Of a stretch of DNA of 64,000 bases, positions 49,784 through 61,740 are shown in pieces; positions within the stretch are counted from its first letter, which is position 1; every line of letters starts with the position of its first letter. The stretch comes from Aristolochia californica. Its lineage: Eukaryota; Streptophyta; Magnoliopsida; Piperales; Aristolochiaceae. The notes under the pieces are model-generated. The model ran no database searches, had not been told where the DNA came from, and saw only the letters and a program-made list of their open reading frames with translations. The position numbers were made by a program, and so were the translations under genes. The DNA is taken from positions 18,993,931-19,057,930 of the forward strand of contig JARWKL010000010.1 in the NCBI GenBank assembly GCA_029961685.1, read 5' to 3'.

Positions 49784-49817
49784 GTGGGTTGTTTGGCTCT
49801 TGTAAATATCCAACCAC
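49784..49817. other. Imperfect hairpin of the monomer
   Basis: GTGGGTTG at 49784-49791 can pair with CAACCAC at 49811-49817, giving a 7-bp stem with one bulged G and a loop of about 19 nt. The same arms occur in most units ('aaagtgggttgtttggc' followed by 'atccaaccacac'). A second common unit class has 'ctgggtgatttggc' as the left arm, which breaks the stem while the right arm stays the same, arguing against strong selection for the hairpin. Confidence 0.45.
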
Positions 49818-50350
49818 AAGTTAACTTGAGAATTTAATTTTTTCTAGTCCTTGAAATTTTAGGATCATTAGGTCATTTGTGTCTTCAACATGTTTCTGCC
49901 ATGCATATCCACCACATTTAAAACATTTTAGGATTAGTTAGAAGTCTCTTTCATATAAAATTCCACCAAGCTATTAGGGGTTGTACTAGTGGAATTTCCC
50001 AACCATGGATAACAAAACTTTGGAGTTCATTTTTAGTGCGTGAAATAATTTTCTTCACTTACATTTATTATAGTTTTCAATTTTTTTTGGCATACATAAA
50101 CTTTAACATTTTCATTTTTTTGTGATCTATTTGTGTTATAACTTTTTTGTTTATGAGAAAAATGGGAGAGTGAAAACTCAAGTTTGGATTTGAAAAAAAA
50201 TTGAACATACAAAATGGAAAAGCGCAAATGCTGAGAGAGATAATTCCAAAAAGTATCTGTGATTTTTAACGATAGGCAAAAGGTGGGTTGTTTTGCTCTG
50301 GTAAATATCCAACCACACGTTAACTTGAGAATTTAATTTCTTGAACTCTG

Positions 50351-52310
50351 TGAAATTTTTGGATCGTTAGGTCATTTACATCTTCAACATGTTTCTGGCA
50401 TGCATATCAACCACATTTAAAACATTTTATGATCATTTAGAAGTCTCTTTCTCATAAATTTCCACCAAGTTCTTAGGGGTTGTACTAGTGGAATTTCCCA
50501 AACAAGGATAACAAAACCTTGGAGTTCATTTTTAGTGCGTGAAAAAATTTTCTTCACTAACATTTAATATAGTTTTTAAATTTTTTTGCATACTCGATCT
50601 CTAAAATTTTCATTTTGTTATCATCTATTTGCCTTTATCTTTTTTGTTTACGAGAAAAATGTGAGAGTGAAAACTCAAGTTTGGTTTTGAAAAAAAATTG
50701 AACATCCACAATGGAAATGTACAAAAGCTGAGAGAGATAATTCCAACAAATATCTATGATTTTTAAGGAAAGGCAAAAAGTGGGTGATTTGGCTTTGATA
50801 AATATCCAACCACACGTTAACTTGAGAATTTATTTTTTTCTACTCCTTGAAATTTTCTGATCATTAGGTCATTTGCGTCTTCAACATGTTTCTGGCATGC
50901 ATATCCACCACATTTAAAACATTTTACGATCAGTTAGAAGTCTCTTTCTTATAAAATTCCACCTAGCTATTAGGGGTTGTACTAGTGGAATTTCCCAAAC
51001 ATGGATAACAAAACCGTGGAGTTCATTTTTAGTGCATGAAAACATCACTAACATTTATTACAGTTTTCAAATTTTTTGCATACATAAAATCTAAAATTTT
51101 CATTTTGTTGTAATCTATTTCCCTTATATCTTTTTTGTTTCCGAGAAAAATGGGAGAGTGAAAACTGAAGTTTGGATTTGAAAAAAATTGAACGTCCAAA
51201 ATGGAAATTCACAAATACTGAGTGTGATAATTCCAAAAAGTATCTGTGATTTTTAAGAATAGGCAAAAAGTGGGTGATTTGGCTCTGGTAAATATCCAAC
51301 CACACGATAACTTGAGAATTTAATTTTTTCTACTCCTTGAAATTTTTGGATTATTAGGTCATTTGCATCTTCAACATGTTTCTGGCATGCATATCCACCA
51401 CATTTAAAACATGTTGGGATCAGTTAGAAGTATCTTTCCTTTCCACCAAGCTATTATGGGTTGTATTAGTGGAATTTCCCAAACATGGATAACAAAACTT
51501 TGGAGTTCATTTTTAGTGCTTGAATTACTTTTTTTAACTTACATTTGTTTTAGTTTTCAAATTTTTTTGCATACATAAACTTTAAAATTTTCATTTTGTG
51601 GTGATCTATTTGCCTTATATCGTTATTGTTTATGAGAAAAATGGGAGAGTGAAAACTCAAGTTTGTATTTGAAAAAAAATTGAACATCCAAAATGGAAAT
51701 GCACAAATGGAGAGAGAGATAATTCCAAAAAGTATCTGTGATTTTTAAGGATGGGCAAAAAGTGGGTTGTTTGGCTCTGGTAAATATCCAATCACACGTT
51801 AACTTGAGAATTTAATTTTTTCTAATCCTTGAAATTTTTGGATCATTAGGTCATTTGCATCTTCAATAAGTTTTTGGCGTGCATATCGACCACATTTAAA
51901 ACATTTTAGGATCAGTTAGAAGTCTCTATCTTATAAAATTCCACCAAGCTATTTGGGGTTGTACTAGTGGAATTTCCCAAACATGGATAACAAAACCGTG
52001 GAGTTCATTTTTACTACAAGAAAACAAAAATTTCACTAACATTTATTATAGTTTTCAAAAATTTTTGCATACATAAAATCTAAAATTTTCATTTTGTTGT
52101 GATCAAATTGCCTTATATCTTTTTTGTTTCCGAGAAAAATGGGTGTGTGAAAACTGAAGTTTGGATTTGAAAAAAAATTGAACATCCAAAATGGAAATGC
52201 TCAAATGCTGATAGTAATAATTCCAAAAAGTATCTGTGATTTTTAAGAATAAGCAAAAAGTGGGTGATTTGGCTCTATTAAACATCCATCCACACGATAA
52301 CTTGAGAATT
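50351..52310 (+). repeat. Diverged monomers
   Basis: Units with landmarks 50425, 50922, 51412 and 51904. Short losses near 51041 ('gaaaacatcactaac') and 51437 ('tttcctttccacc') reduce two spacings to 490 and 492 bp. No gene is present. Confidence 0.82.
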
Positions 52311-53330
52311 TGATTTTTTCTACTCCTTAAAAATTTTGGATCTTTAGGTCATTTGCTTCTTCAACATGTTTCTGGCATGCATATCCACCACATTTAAAAC
52401 ATGTTAGGGTCAGTCAGAAGTCTCTTTCCTTTACAATTCCACCAAGCTATTAGGGGTTGTATTAGTTGAATTTCCCAAGCATGGATAACAAAACCTTGGA
52501 GTTCATTTTTAGTGCTTGAAATAATGTTCTTTACTTACATTTATTATAGTTTTCAAATTTTTTTGCATACATAAACTCTGAAATTTTAATTTTGTGGTGA
52601 TCTATTTGCCTTATATCGTTATTTTTTCAGAGAAAAATGGGAGAGTGAAAACTCAAGTTTGGATTTGAAAAAAAATTGAACATCCAAAATGGAAATGCAC
52701 AAATTCTGAGAGTGATAATTCCGAAACGTATCTGTGATTTTTAAGAATAGGCAAAAAGTGGGTGATTTTGCTATGGTAAACATCCAACCACACTATAACT
52801 TGAGAATTTCATTTTTTCTACTCCTTGAAATTTTTGGATCATTAGATCATTTGCATCTTCAACATGTTTCTGGCATGCATATCCACCACATTTGAAACAT
52901 GTTAGGATCAGTTAGATGTCTCTTTCCTTTACAATTCCACCAAGCTATTAGGGGTTTTATTAGTGGAATTTCCCAAACACGGACAACAAAACCTTGGAGT
53001 TCATTTTTAGTGCTAGAAATAATGTTCTTTACTTTCATTTATTATAGTTTTCAAATTTTTTTGCATACATAAACTCTAAAATTTTCATTTTGTGGTGATC
53101 TATTTGCCTTATATCGTTATTGTTTCCGAGAAAAATGGGAGAGTGAAAACTCAAGTTTGGATTTGAAAAAAAATTGAACATCCAAAATGGAAATACACAA
53201 ATGCTGAGAGTGATAATTCCAAAACGTATCTATGATTTTCAAGAATAGGCAAAAAGTGGGTGATTTGGCTCTGGTAAACATCCAACCACACGATAACTTG
53301 AGAATTTCATTTTTTCTACTCCTTGAAATT
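52311..53330 (+). repeat. Adjacent pair of closely similar A-type units
   Basis: Units with landmarks 52402 and 52900, spaced 498 bp, share 'cctttacaattcc', 'aaaaccttgg', 'ataatgttctttact', 'tttgtggtgatc', 'tatatcgttatt', 'ctgagagtgataattcc', 'aaacgtatct', 'gtaaacatcc' and 'gagaatttcatttttt'. They differ by scattered bases. This is the clearest one-unit duplication after the 20.9/24.1-kb block. Confidence 0.85.
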
Positions 53331-55330
53331 TTTGGATCATTAGGTCATTTGCATCTTCAACATGTTTCTGGCATGCATATCCACCACATTTAAAACATGT
53401 TAGGATCAGTTAGAAGTCTCTTTCCTATAAAATTCCACCAAGCTATTAGGGGTTGTATTAGTGGAATTTCCAAAACATGGGTAATAAAACTTTGGAGTTC
53501 ATGTTTTAGTGCGTGAAATAATTTTCTTCACTTAGATTTATAATATTTTTCAATTTTTTTTTGCATACATAAACTCTAATATTTTCATTTTGTTGTGATC
53601 TATTTGCCTTATGTCTTTTTTTCTTACGAGAAAAATGGGAGAGTGAAAACTCAAGTTTGGATTTGAAAAAAAGTTGAATTTCTAATATGGAAATGCACAA
53701 ATGCTGAGAGAGATAATTCCAAAAAATATTTGTGAGATTTAAGCATAGGCAAAAAGTGGTTTGTTTGGAACTGGTAAATATCCAACCACACGTTAACTTG
53801 AGAATTTAATTATTTCTTCTCCTTGAAATTTTTGGATCATTTGGTCATTTCCATCTTCAACATGTTTCTCGCATGCATATCCCCCTCATTTAAAACATGT
53901 TAGGATCAGTTAAAAGTCTCTTTCCAATAAAATTCTACCAAGCTATTAGGGATTGTACTAGTGGAACTTTCCAAACACGGACAACAAAACTTTGGAGTAC
54001 ATTTTTAGTGCGTGTAATAATTTTCTTCACTTAAATTTATTTTAGTTTTCAATTTTTTTGGCATACAACAACTCTAAAATTTTCTTTTTGTTGAGATCTA
54101 TTTGCCTAATATCATTTTTTTACGAGAAAAATTGGAGAGTCAAAACTCAAGTTTGGATTTGAAAAAAAATTGAACATCTACAATGGAAATGCACAAATGC
54201 TGAGAGAGATAATTCCAAAAAGTATCTGTGATTTTTAAGGATAGGCTAAAAGGGGGTTGTTTGGCTCTAGTAAATAACCAACCACACGTTAAGTTGAGAA
54301 TTTAATTTTTTCTACTCCTTGAAATTTTTGGATCATTAGGTCGTTTGCATCTTCAACATGTTTTTGGCATTCATATCCACCACATTTAACAAATGTTATG
54401 TTCAGTTAGAAGTCGTTTTCTTATAAAATTCCACCAAGCTATTTGCGGTTGTACTAGTGGAATTTCCCAAACATGGTTAACAAAAATTTGGAGTTCATTT
54501 TTAGTTCGTGAAATAATTTTCTTCACTTACATTTATTATAGTTTTCAAATTTTTTTGCATACATAAACTCTAAAATTTTCATTTTGTTGACATCTTTTCG
54601 CCATAATTCTTTTTTGTTTCCGAGAAAAAAGGGAGTGAAAACTGAAGTTTGGATTTGAAAAAAAAATTGAACATCCATAATGGAAATGCACAAATGCTGA
54701 GAGAAATAATTCCAAAAATTATCTATGATTTTTAAAGATAGGCAAAAACTGGGTGATTTGGCAATGGTAAATTCCAACGACATGTTAACTTGAGAATTTA
54801 ATTTTTTCAACTCCTTGAAATTTTTGGATCATTAGGTCCATTGCATCTTCAACATGTTTCTGGCATGCATATCCACCAGATTTAAAACATTTTTGGATTA
54901 GTTAGAAGTCTCTTTCTTATAAAATTCCACCAAGCAATTAGGGGTTGTACTAGTGGAATTTTCCAAACATGGATAACATAAATTTGGAGTTCATTTTGAG
55001 TGTGTGAAATATTTTTCTTCACTTACATTTATTATAGTTTTCAAAAAATTTTGCATACAAAAAATCTAAATTTTTCATTTTGTTGTGATCTATTTGCCTT
55101 ATATCGTTTTTGTTTACGAGAAAAATGGGAGAGTGAAAACTCAAGTTTGGATTTGAAAAAAAATTGAACATGCAAAATGGAAATGCCCAAATGCTGAGAG
55201 AGAGAATTCCAAAAAGTATCTGTGATTTTTAAGGATAGGCAAAAAGTGGGTTGTTTTGCTCTGGTAAATATCCAACCACACGTTAACTTGAGAATTTAAT
55301 TTTTTCTACACCTACAAATTTTTGGATCAT
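53331..55330 (+). repeat. Diverged monomers
   Basis: Units with landmarks 53398 (head as the standard unit, A-type tail), 53898 (B), 54394 (Z-like: 'aatgttatgttcag', tail 'gttgacatctttt') and 54890. The A-tail then B order recalls HOR-4. No gene is present. Confidence 0.8.
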
Positions 55331-56270
55331 TAGGTCATTTGCGTCTTCAACATGTTTCTGGCATGCATATCTACCACATTTAAAACATGTTATGTTCAGT
55401 TAAAATTCTCTTTCTTATAAAATTGCCCCAAGCTATTAGGGGTTGTACTAGTGGAATTTCCCAAACATGGTTAACAAAACTTTGGAGTTCATTTTTAGTG
55501 CATGAAATAATTTTCTTCACTTACATTTATTATAGTATCAAATTTTTTTGCATACATAAACTCCAAAATTTTCATTTTGTTGACATCTTTTTGCCTAAAT
55601 TCTTTTTTGTTTCCGAGAAAAATGGGAGAGTTAAAACTGAAGTTTGGATATGAAAAAAATTGAACATCCATAATGGTAATGCACAAATGCTAAGAGAGAT
55701 TACTCCAAAAAGTATCTGTGATTTTTAAGGATAAGCAAAAACTTGGTGATTTGGCTCATGTAATTATCCAACCACAAGTTAACTTGAGAATTTAATTTTT
55801 TCTACTCCGTGAAATTTTTGGATCATTAGGTCATATGCATCTTCAACATGTTTCTGGCATGCATATCCAACACATTTAAAACATGTTAGGATCAATTATA
55901 TTTCTCTTTCTTCTAAAATTCCACCAAGTTATTCGGGGTTGTACTAGTCGAATTTCCCAAACATGGATAACAAAACTTTGGAGTTCATTTTTAGTGCTTG
56001 AAATAATTTCCTTCACTTACATTTATTATAGTTTTCAAATTTTTTTGCATACATAAACTCTAAAATTTTCATTTTGTTGTGATCTATTTGCCTTATATGT
56101 TTTTTGTTTACGTAAAAATGGGAGAGTGAAAACTCAAGTTTGGATTTGAAAAAAAATTGAACGTCCAAAATGGAAATGCACAAATGCTGAGATAGATAAT
56201 TCCAAAAAGTATATGCGATTTTTAAGTAAAGGAAAAAAGTGAATTGTTTGGCTCTAGTAAATATCCGACC
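55331..56270 (+). repeat. 2-unit segment, copy 1 (Z class)
   Basis: Units with landmarks 55388 and 55884. Marks are 'catgttatgttc' with 'gttaaaattctc', 'catggttaac', tail 'tgttgacatctttttgcc' with 'taaattc', 'acatccataatgg', 'aaaacttggtgatttgg', then 'ggtcatatgcatcttc'. The first unit with its tail, through the head of the second, matches 58.8-59.4 kb. Confidence 0.75.
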
Positions 56271-58780
56271 ACATGTTTACTTGAGAATTTAATTTTTTCT
56301 ACTCTAAATTTTTAGATCATTAGGTCATTTGCATCTTCAACATATTTCTGGAGTGCATATCCACCACATTAAGAACATGTTCTGTTCAGTTAGAAGTCTC
56401 TTTCTTATAAAATTCCACAAAGCAATTAGGGGTTGTACTAATGGAATTTCCCAAACATGGATAACAAAACAATGGAGTTCATTTTTCGTGCGTGAAATAA
56501 TTTTCTTCACTTGCATTTATTATTGTTTTCAGTTTTTTTTGCATACATAAACTCTAAAATTTTCATTTTGTTGTGATCTATTTGCCTTATATCTTTTTTG
56601 TTTATGAGAAAAAAAGGAGAGTGAAAACTCAAGTTTGGATTTGAAAAAAAATTGAACATCCAAAATAGAAATGCACAAATGCTGAGAGAGATAATTCAAA
56701 AATGTATCTTTTATTTTTAAGGATAGGCAAAAAGTGGGTTTTTTGGCTCTCGTAAATATCCAACCACACGTTAACTTGAGAATTTAATTTTATCTACTCC
56801 TTGAAATTTTTGGATCATTACGTCATTTGCATCTACAACATGTTTTTGGCATGCATATCCACCACATTTAAAACATTTCAGGATTAGTTAGAAGTCCCTT
56901 TCTTATAAAATTAAACCATGCTATTAAGGGTTGTACGTGTGGAATTTCCCAAACATAGATAAAAAACCTTGGAGTTCATTTTTAGTGCGTGAAAAAATTT
57001 TCTTCACTAACATTTATTATAGTTTTCAAATTTTTTTGCATACATAAACTCTAAAATTTTCATTTTGTTGTAATCTATTTGCCTTATATCTTTTTTGTTT
57101 ACGAGAAAAATGGGAGAGTGAAAACTCAAGTTTGGATTTGAAAAAAAATTGAACATCCAAAATGGAAATGCACAAATGCTGAGTGAGAAAAATCCTAAAA
57201 GTATCTGAGATTTTTAAGGATAAGCAAAAAGTTGGTTGTTTGGCTCTGGTAAATATCCAACCACACGTTAACTTGAGAATTTAATTTTTTCAACTGCTTG
57301 AAATTTTTGGATCATTAGGTCATTTGCATCTTCAACATGTTTCTGGCAAACATATCCACCACATTTAAAACATGTTAGGGTCAGATACAAGTCTCTTTCT
57401 TATAAAATTCCACCAAGCTATTAGGGGTTGTACTAGTGGAATTTCCAAAACATGGATAAAATTACTTTGGAGTTCATTTTTAGTGCTTGAAATAAATTTC
57501 TTCACTTACATTAATTATAGTTTTCAAATTTTTTTGCATACATAATCTCTGAAATTTTCATTTTGTTGTGATCTATTTGCCTTAGATCTTTTTTGTTTAC
57601 AAGAAAAATGGGAGAGTGAAAACTCAAGTTTGGATTTGAAAAAAAATTGAACATCCATGACGGAAATGCACAAATGCTGAGAGAGATAATTCCAAAAAGT
57701 ATCTGTGATTTTTAAGGAAAGGCAAAAAGTGTGTAATTTGGCTCTGGAAAATATCCAACCAGTTTACTTGAGAATTTAATTTTTTCTACTCCTTGAAATT
57801 TTTGGATCATTAGGTCATTTGCATCTTCAACATGTTTTTGGCATGCATATCCACCACATTTAAAACATATTATGTTCACTTGGAAGTCTCTTTCTTATAA
57901 AATTCCACCAAGCTCTTAGGGTGGTACTAGTGGAATTTCCCAAACATGGATAACAAAACTTTGGAGTTCATTTTTAGTGCTTTAAATAATTTTCTTCGAT
58001 TACATTTAATATATTTTTCAAATTTTTTTCCATACATAAACTCTAAAATTTTCATTTTGTTGTGATCTATTTGCCTTATATCTCTTTTGTTTACGAGAAA
58101 AATGGGAGAGTGAAAATTGAAGTTTGGATTTGAAAAGGAATTGAACATCCATAATGGAAATCCACAAATGCTGAGAGAGATAATTCCAAAAAGTATCATT
58201 GATTTTTAAGGATAGGCAAAAAGTGGGTGATTTGGCTCTAATAAATATCCAACCACACGTTAACTTGAGTATTTAATTTTTTCTACTCCTTGAAAATTTT
58301 GGATCAATAGGTCATTTGCATCTTCAATAAGTTTTTGGCATGCATATCCACCACATTTAAAACATGTTAGGATCAGTTAGAAGTCTCTTTCTTAAGAAAT
58401 TGCACAAAGCTAATAGGGGTTGTACTAGTGGAATTTCCCAAACATGGATAACAAAACTTTGGAGTTCATTTTTAGTGCTTGAAATAATTTTCTTCACTTA
58501 CATTTATTATATTTTTCAAATTTTTTTGCATACATAAACGCTAAAATTTTCATTTTGTTGTGATATATTTGCCTTATGTCATTTTTGTTTACGAGAAAAA
58601 TGGGAGAGTGAAAACTCAAGTTTGGATTTGAAAATAAATTGAACATCCAAAATGGAAATGCACAAATCCTAAGAGAGATAATTCAAAAAAGTATCTGTGA
58701 TTTTAAAGGATAGGCAAAAAGTTGGTTGTTTTGCTCTTGTAAATATCCAACCACACGTTAACTTGAGAATTTAATTTTTG
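56271..58780 (+). repeat. Diverged monomers
   Basis: Units with landmarks 56378, 56876, 57373, 57868 and 58365. The unit at 57868 ('tatgttcacttgg', 'gtgctttaaataa') matches the head of 59855, at an offset of 1987 bp. No gene is present. Confidence 0.8.
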
Positions 58781-59750
58781 TCTACTCCTTCAAATTTTTG
58801 GATCAGTAGGTCATTTGCATCTTTAACATGTTTCTAGCATGCATATCCACTACAATCAAAACATGTTATGTTCTGTTAAAACTCTCTTTCTTATAAAATT
58901 CCACCAAGCTATTAGGGGTTGTACTAGTGGAATTTCCCAAACATGGTTAACAAAACTTTGGATTTCCTTTTTAGTACATGAATTAATTTCTTCACTTACA
59001 TTTATATTAGTTTTCAATTTTTTTTGCATACTTAAACTCTAAAATTTTCATTTTGTTGACATCTTTTTACCTAAATTCTTTTTTGTTTCTGAGAAAAATG
59101 GGGGAGTTAAAACTAAAGTTTGGATTTGAAAAAAAAATGAACATCCATAATGGAAATGCACAAATGCTAAGAGAGATAATTCCAAAAAGTATCTGTGATT
59201 TTTAAGGATAGGCAAAAACTTAGTGATTTGGCTCTGGTAAATATCTAACCACACGTTAACTTGAGAATTTAATTTTTTCTACTCCTTGAAATTTTTGGAT
59301 CATTAGGTCATATGCATCTTCAAATGTTTCTGGCATGCATATCCACCACATTTAAAACATGTTGGGATCAGTTAGAAGTCTCTTTCTTATAAATTTGCAC
59401 CAAGCTAGGGGTTGTACTAGTGGAATTTCCCAAACACAGATAACAAAACGTTGGAGTTCATTTTTAGTGTGTGATATAATTTTATTCACTTACATTTATT
59501 ATATTTTTCAAATTTTTTTTCATGCATAAACTCTAAAATTTTTATTTTGTTGTGATCTAGTTGCCTTATATCTTTTTTGTTTACGAGAAAAATGGGAGAG
59601 TGAAAACTCAAGTTTGGTTTTGAAAAAAAATTGAACATCCAAAATGGAAATGCACAAATGCTGAGAGAGATAATTCCAAAAAGTATCTGTGATTTTTAAG
59701 GAAAGGCAAAAAGTGGGTAATTTGGCTCTGGAAAATATCCAACCACACGT
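58781..59750 (+). repeat. 2-unit segment, copy 2 (Z class)
   Basis: Units with landmarks 58864 and 59360, each exactly 3,476 bp after its counterpart at 55388 and 55884, or seven units. The marks are the same: 'tatgttctgttaaaactctc', 'catggttaac', 'tgttgacatctttttacc', 'acatccataatgg', 'aaaacttagtgatttgg' and 'ggtcatatgcatcttc'. Confidence 0.75.
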
Positions 59751-61740
59751 TTACTTGAGAATTTAATTTTTGCTACTCCTTGAAATTTTTTTATCATTAG
59801 GTCATTTGCATCTTCAACATGTTTTTGGCATGCATAACCACCACATTTAAAACCTATTATGTTCACTTGGAAGTCTCTTTCTTATAAAATTCCACCAAGC
59901 TCTTAGGTGTTGTATTAGTGGAATTTCCCAAACATGGATAACAAAACTTTGGAGTTCATTTTTAGTGCTTTAAATAATTTTCTTCACTTAAATTTATTAC
60001 TGTTTTCAAATTTTTTTGCATACATAAACTCTAAATTTTTCATTTTGTTGTGATCTATTTGCCTTATGTCTTTTTTGCTAACGAGAAAAATGGGAGAGTG
60101 AAAACTCAAGTTTGGATTTGAAAAAAAATTGAACATCCAAAATGGAAATGCACAAATGCTGAAAGAGATAATTCCAAAAAGTTTTTGCGATGTTTAAGCA
60201 TAGGCAAAAAGTGGGTTGTTTGGCTCTGGTAAATATCCAACCACAAGTTAACTTGATAATTTTATTTTTTCTTCTCCTTGAATTTTTTTGATCATTAGGT
60301 CATTTGTGTCTTGAACATGATCTGGTATGCATATCCCTCACATTTAAAACATGTTAGGATCAGTTAGAAGTCTCTTTCCAATAAAGTTCTTCCAAGCTAT
60401 TAGGGATTGTACTAGGGGAATTTTCCAAACATAGGTAACAAAAATTTGGGGTACATTTTTAGTGGGTGTAATAATTTTCTTCACTTACATTTATTATAGT
60501 CTTCAATTTTTTTCACATACATAAACTCTAAAATTTTCATTTTGTTGTGATCTATTTGCCTTATATCTTTTTTGTTTACGAGAAAAACGGGAGAGTGAAA
60601 ACTCAAGTTTGGATTTGAAAAAAAATTGAACATCCAAAATGGAAATGCACAAATGCTGAGAGAGATAATTCCAAAAAGTATATGTGATTTTAATGAATAG
60701 GCAAAAAATGGGTTATTTGGCTCTGGTAAATATCCAACCACACGTTATCTGGAGAATTTAATTTTTTCAAATCCTTGAAATTTTTGGATCATTAGGTCAT
60801 TTGCATCTTTAACATGTTTTTGGGACACATATCCACCACATTTAAAACATTTTAGGATCAGTTTGAAGTTTGTTTCTTATAAAATTCCACCAAGCTATTA
60901 GGAGTTGTACTAGTGGAATTTCCCAAACATGGATAACAAAAATTTGGAGTTCATTTTGAGTGCGTGAAATAATTTTCTTCGCTTACATTTATTATATTTT
61001 TCCAATTTTTTTGCATACATAAACTCTAAAATTTTCATTTTGTTGGAATCTTTTTGCCTTTTATCTTTTTTGTTTCAGAGAAAAATGGGTGAGTGAAAAC
61101 TCTAAGTTTGGATTTGAAAGAAATTGAACATCATAAATGGAATCCACAAATGCTGAGAGAAATAATTCCATAAAGTATCTATGATTTTTAAGGAGAGGCA
61201 AAAACTGGGTGATTTGGCTTTGTTAAATATCAAAGCACACGTTAACTTGAGAATTTAATTTTTTCAACTCCTTGAAATTTTGGGATCATTAGGTCATTTG
61301 CATCTTCAACATGTTTCTGGCATGCATATCCACCACATTTAAAACATGTTAGGATCGATTACAAGTCTCTTTCTTATAAAATTCCACCAAGCTATTAGGG
61401 GTTGTACTAGTGGAATTTCCCAAACATGGTTAACAAAACTTTGGAGTTCATTTTTAGTGTGTGAAATAATTTTCTTCTCTTACATTTATAATAGTTTTCA
61501 CATTTTTTTGCAATCATAAACTCTAAAATTTTCATTTTGTTGTGATCTATTTGCCATATATCTTTTTTGTTGACAAGAAAAATGGGAGAATGAAAACTCA
61601 AAGTTTGGATTTGAAAAAAAATTGAACATTCAAAATTGAAATGCATAAATACTGAGAGAGATAATTCCAAAAAGTATCTGTGATTTTTAAGGATAGGCAA
61701 AAAGTGTGTTGTTTCGCTCTGGTAAATTACAAACCACACA
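59751..61740 (+). repeat. HOR-4-like block, copy 3 (displaced)
   Basis: Units with landmarks 59855, 60352, 60850 and 61347 match 43457, 43955, 44455 and 44951 at offsets of 16398, 16397, 16395 and 16396 bp, about 33 units. The first has a different head ('tatgttcacttgg') but an A-type tail ('cttatgtcttttttgc', 'gcgatgtttaagc'). The others are B ('agggattgtacta', 'gtgggtgtaataa'), C ('gggtgagtg', 'tttgaaagaaattg', 'ggagaggcaaaaactggg') and D ('gattacaagtctc'). Confidence 0.85.

Larger units (their letters stand above)
49364..49862 (+). repeat. Representative satellite monomer (499 bp)
   Basis: One typical unit, cut arbitrarily at 'gatcattagg'. In order it holds: a CATG-rich palindrome cluster (49388-49430); the motif ACTAGT followed directly by GGAATTTCCC (49486-49501); a T-rich stretch on the plus strand to about 49655; a switch to an A-rich stretch starting 'gagaaaaatgggagag'; an imperfect hairpin (49784-49817); and a GTTAAC palindrome (49820-49825). 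The same order holds in nearly every unit of the window. The cut point is a convention: the sequence does not reveal a natural start of the repeat. No internal 2- or 3-fold subrepeat was obvious when thirds of the unit were compared by eye. Confidence 0.9.
49363..50350 (+). repeat. Adjacent pair of closely similar units
   Basis: Units with landmarks 49427 and 49926 share 'tttttttggcatacataaac', 'taacattttcattt' and 'tataacttttttgtttatg', and both have 'ggaaaagcgcaaatg' or a close form of it. The first head differs ('ttgcaacaagctaata'), so the copy probably started within the unit. Confidence 0.72.
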
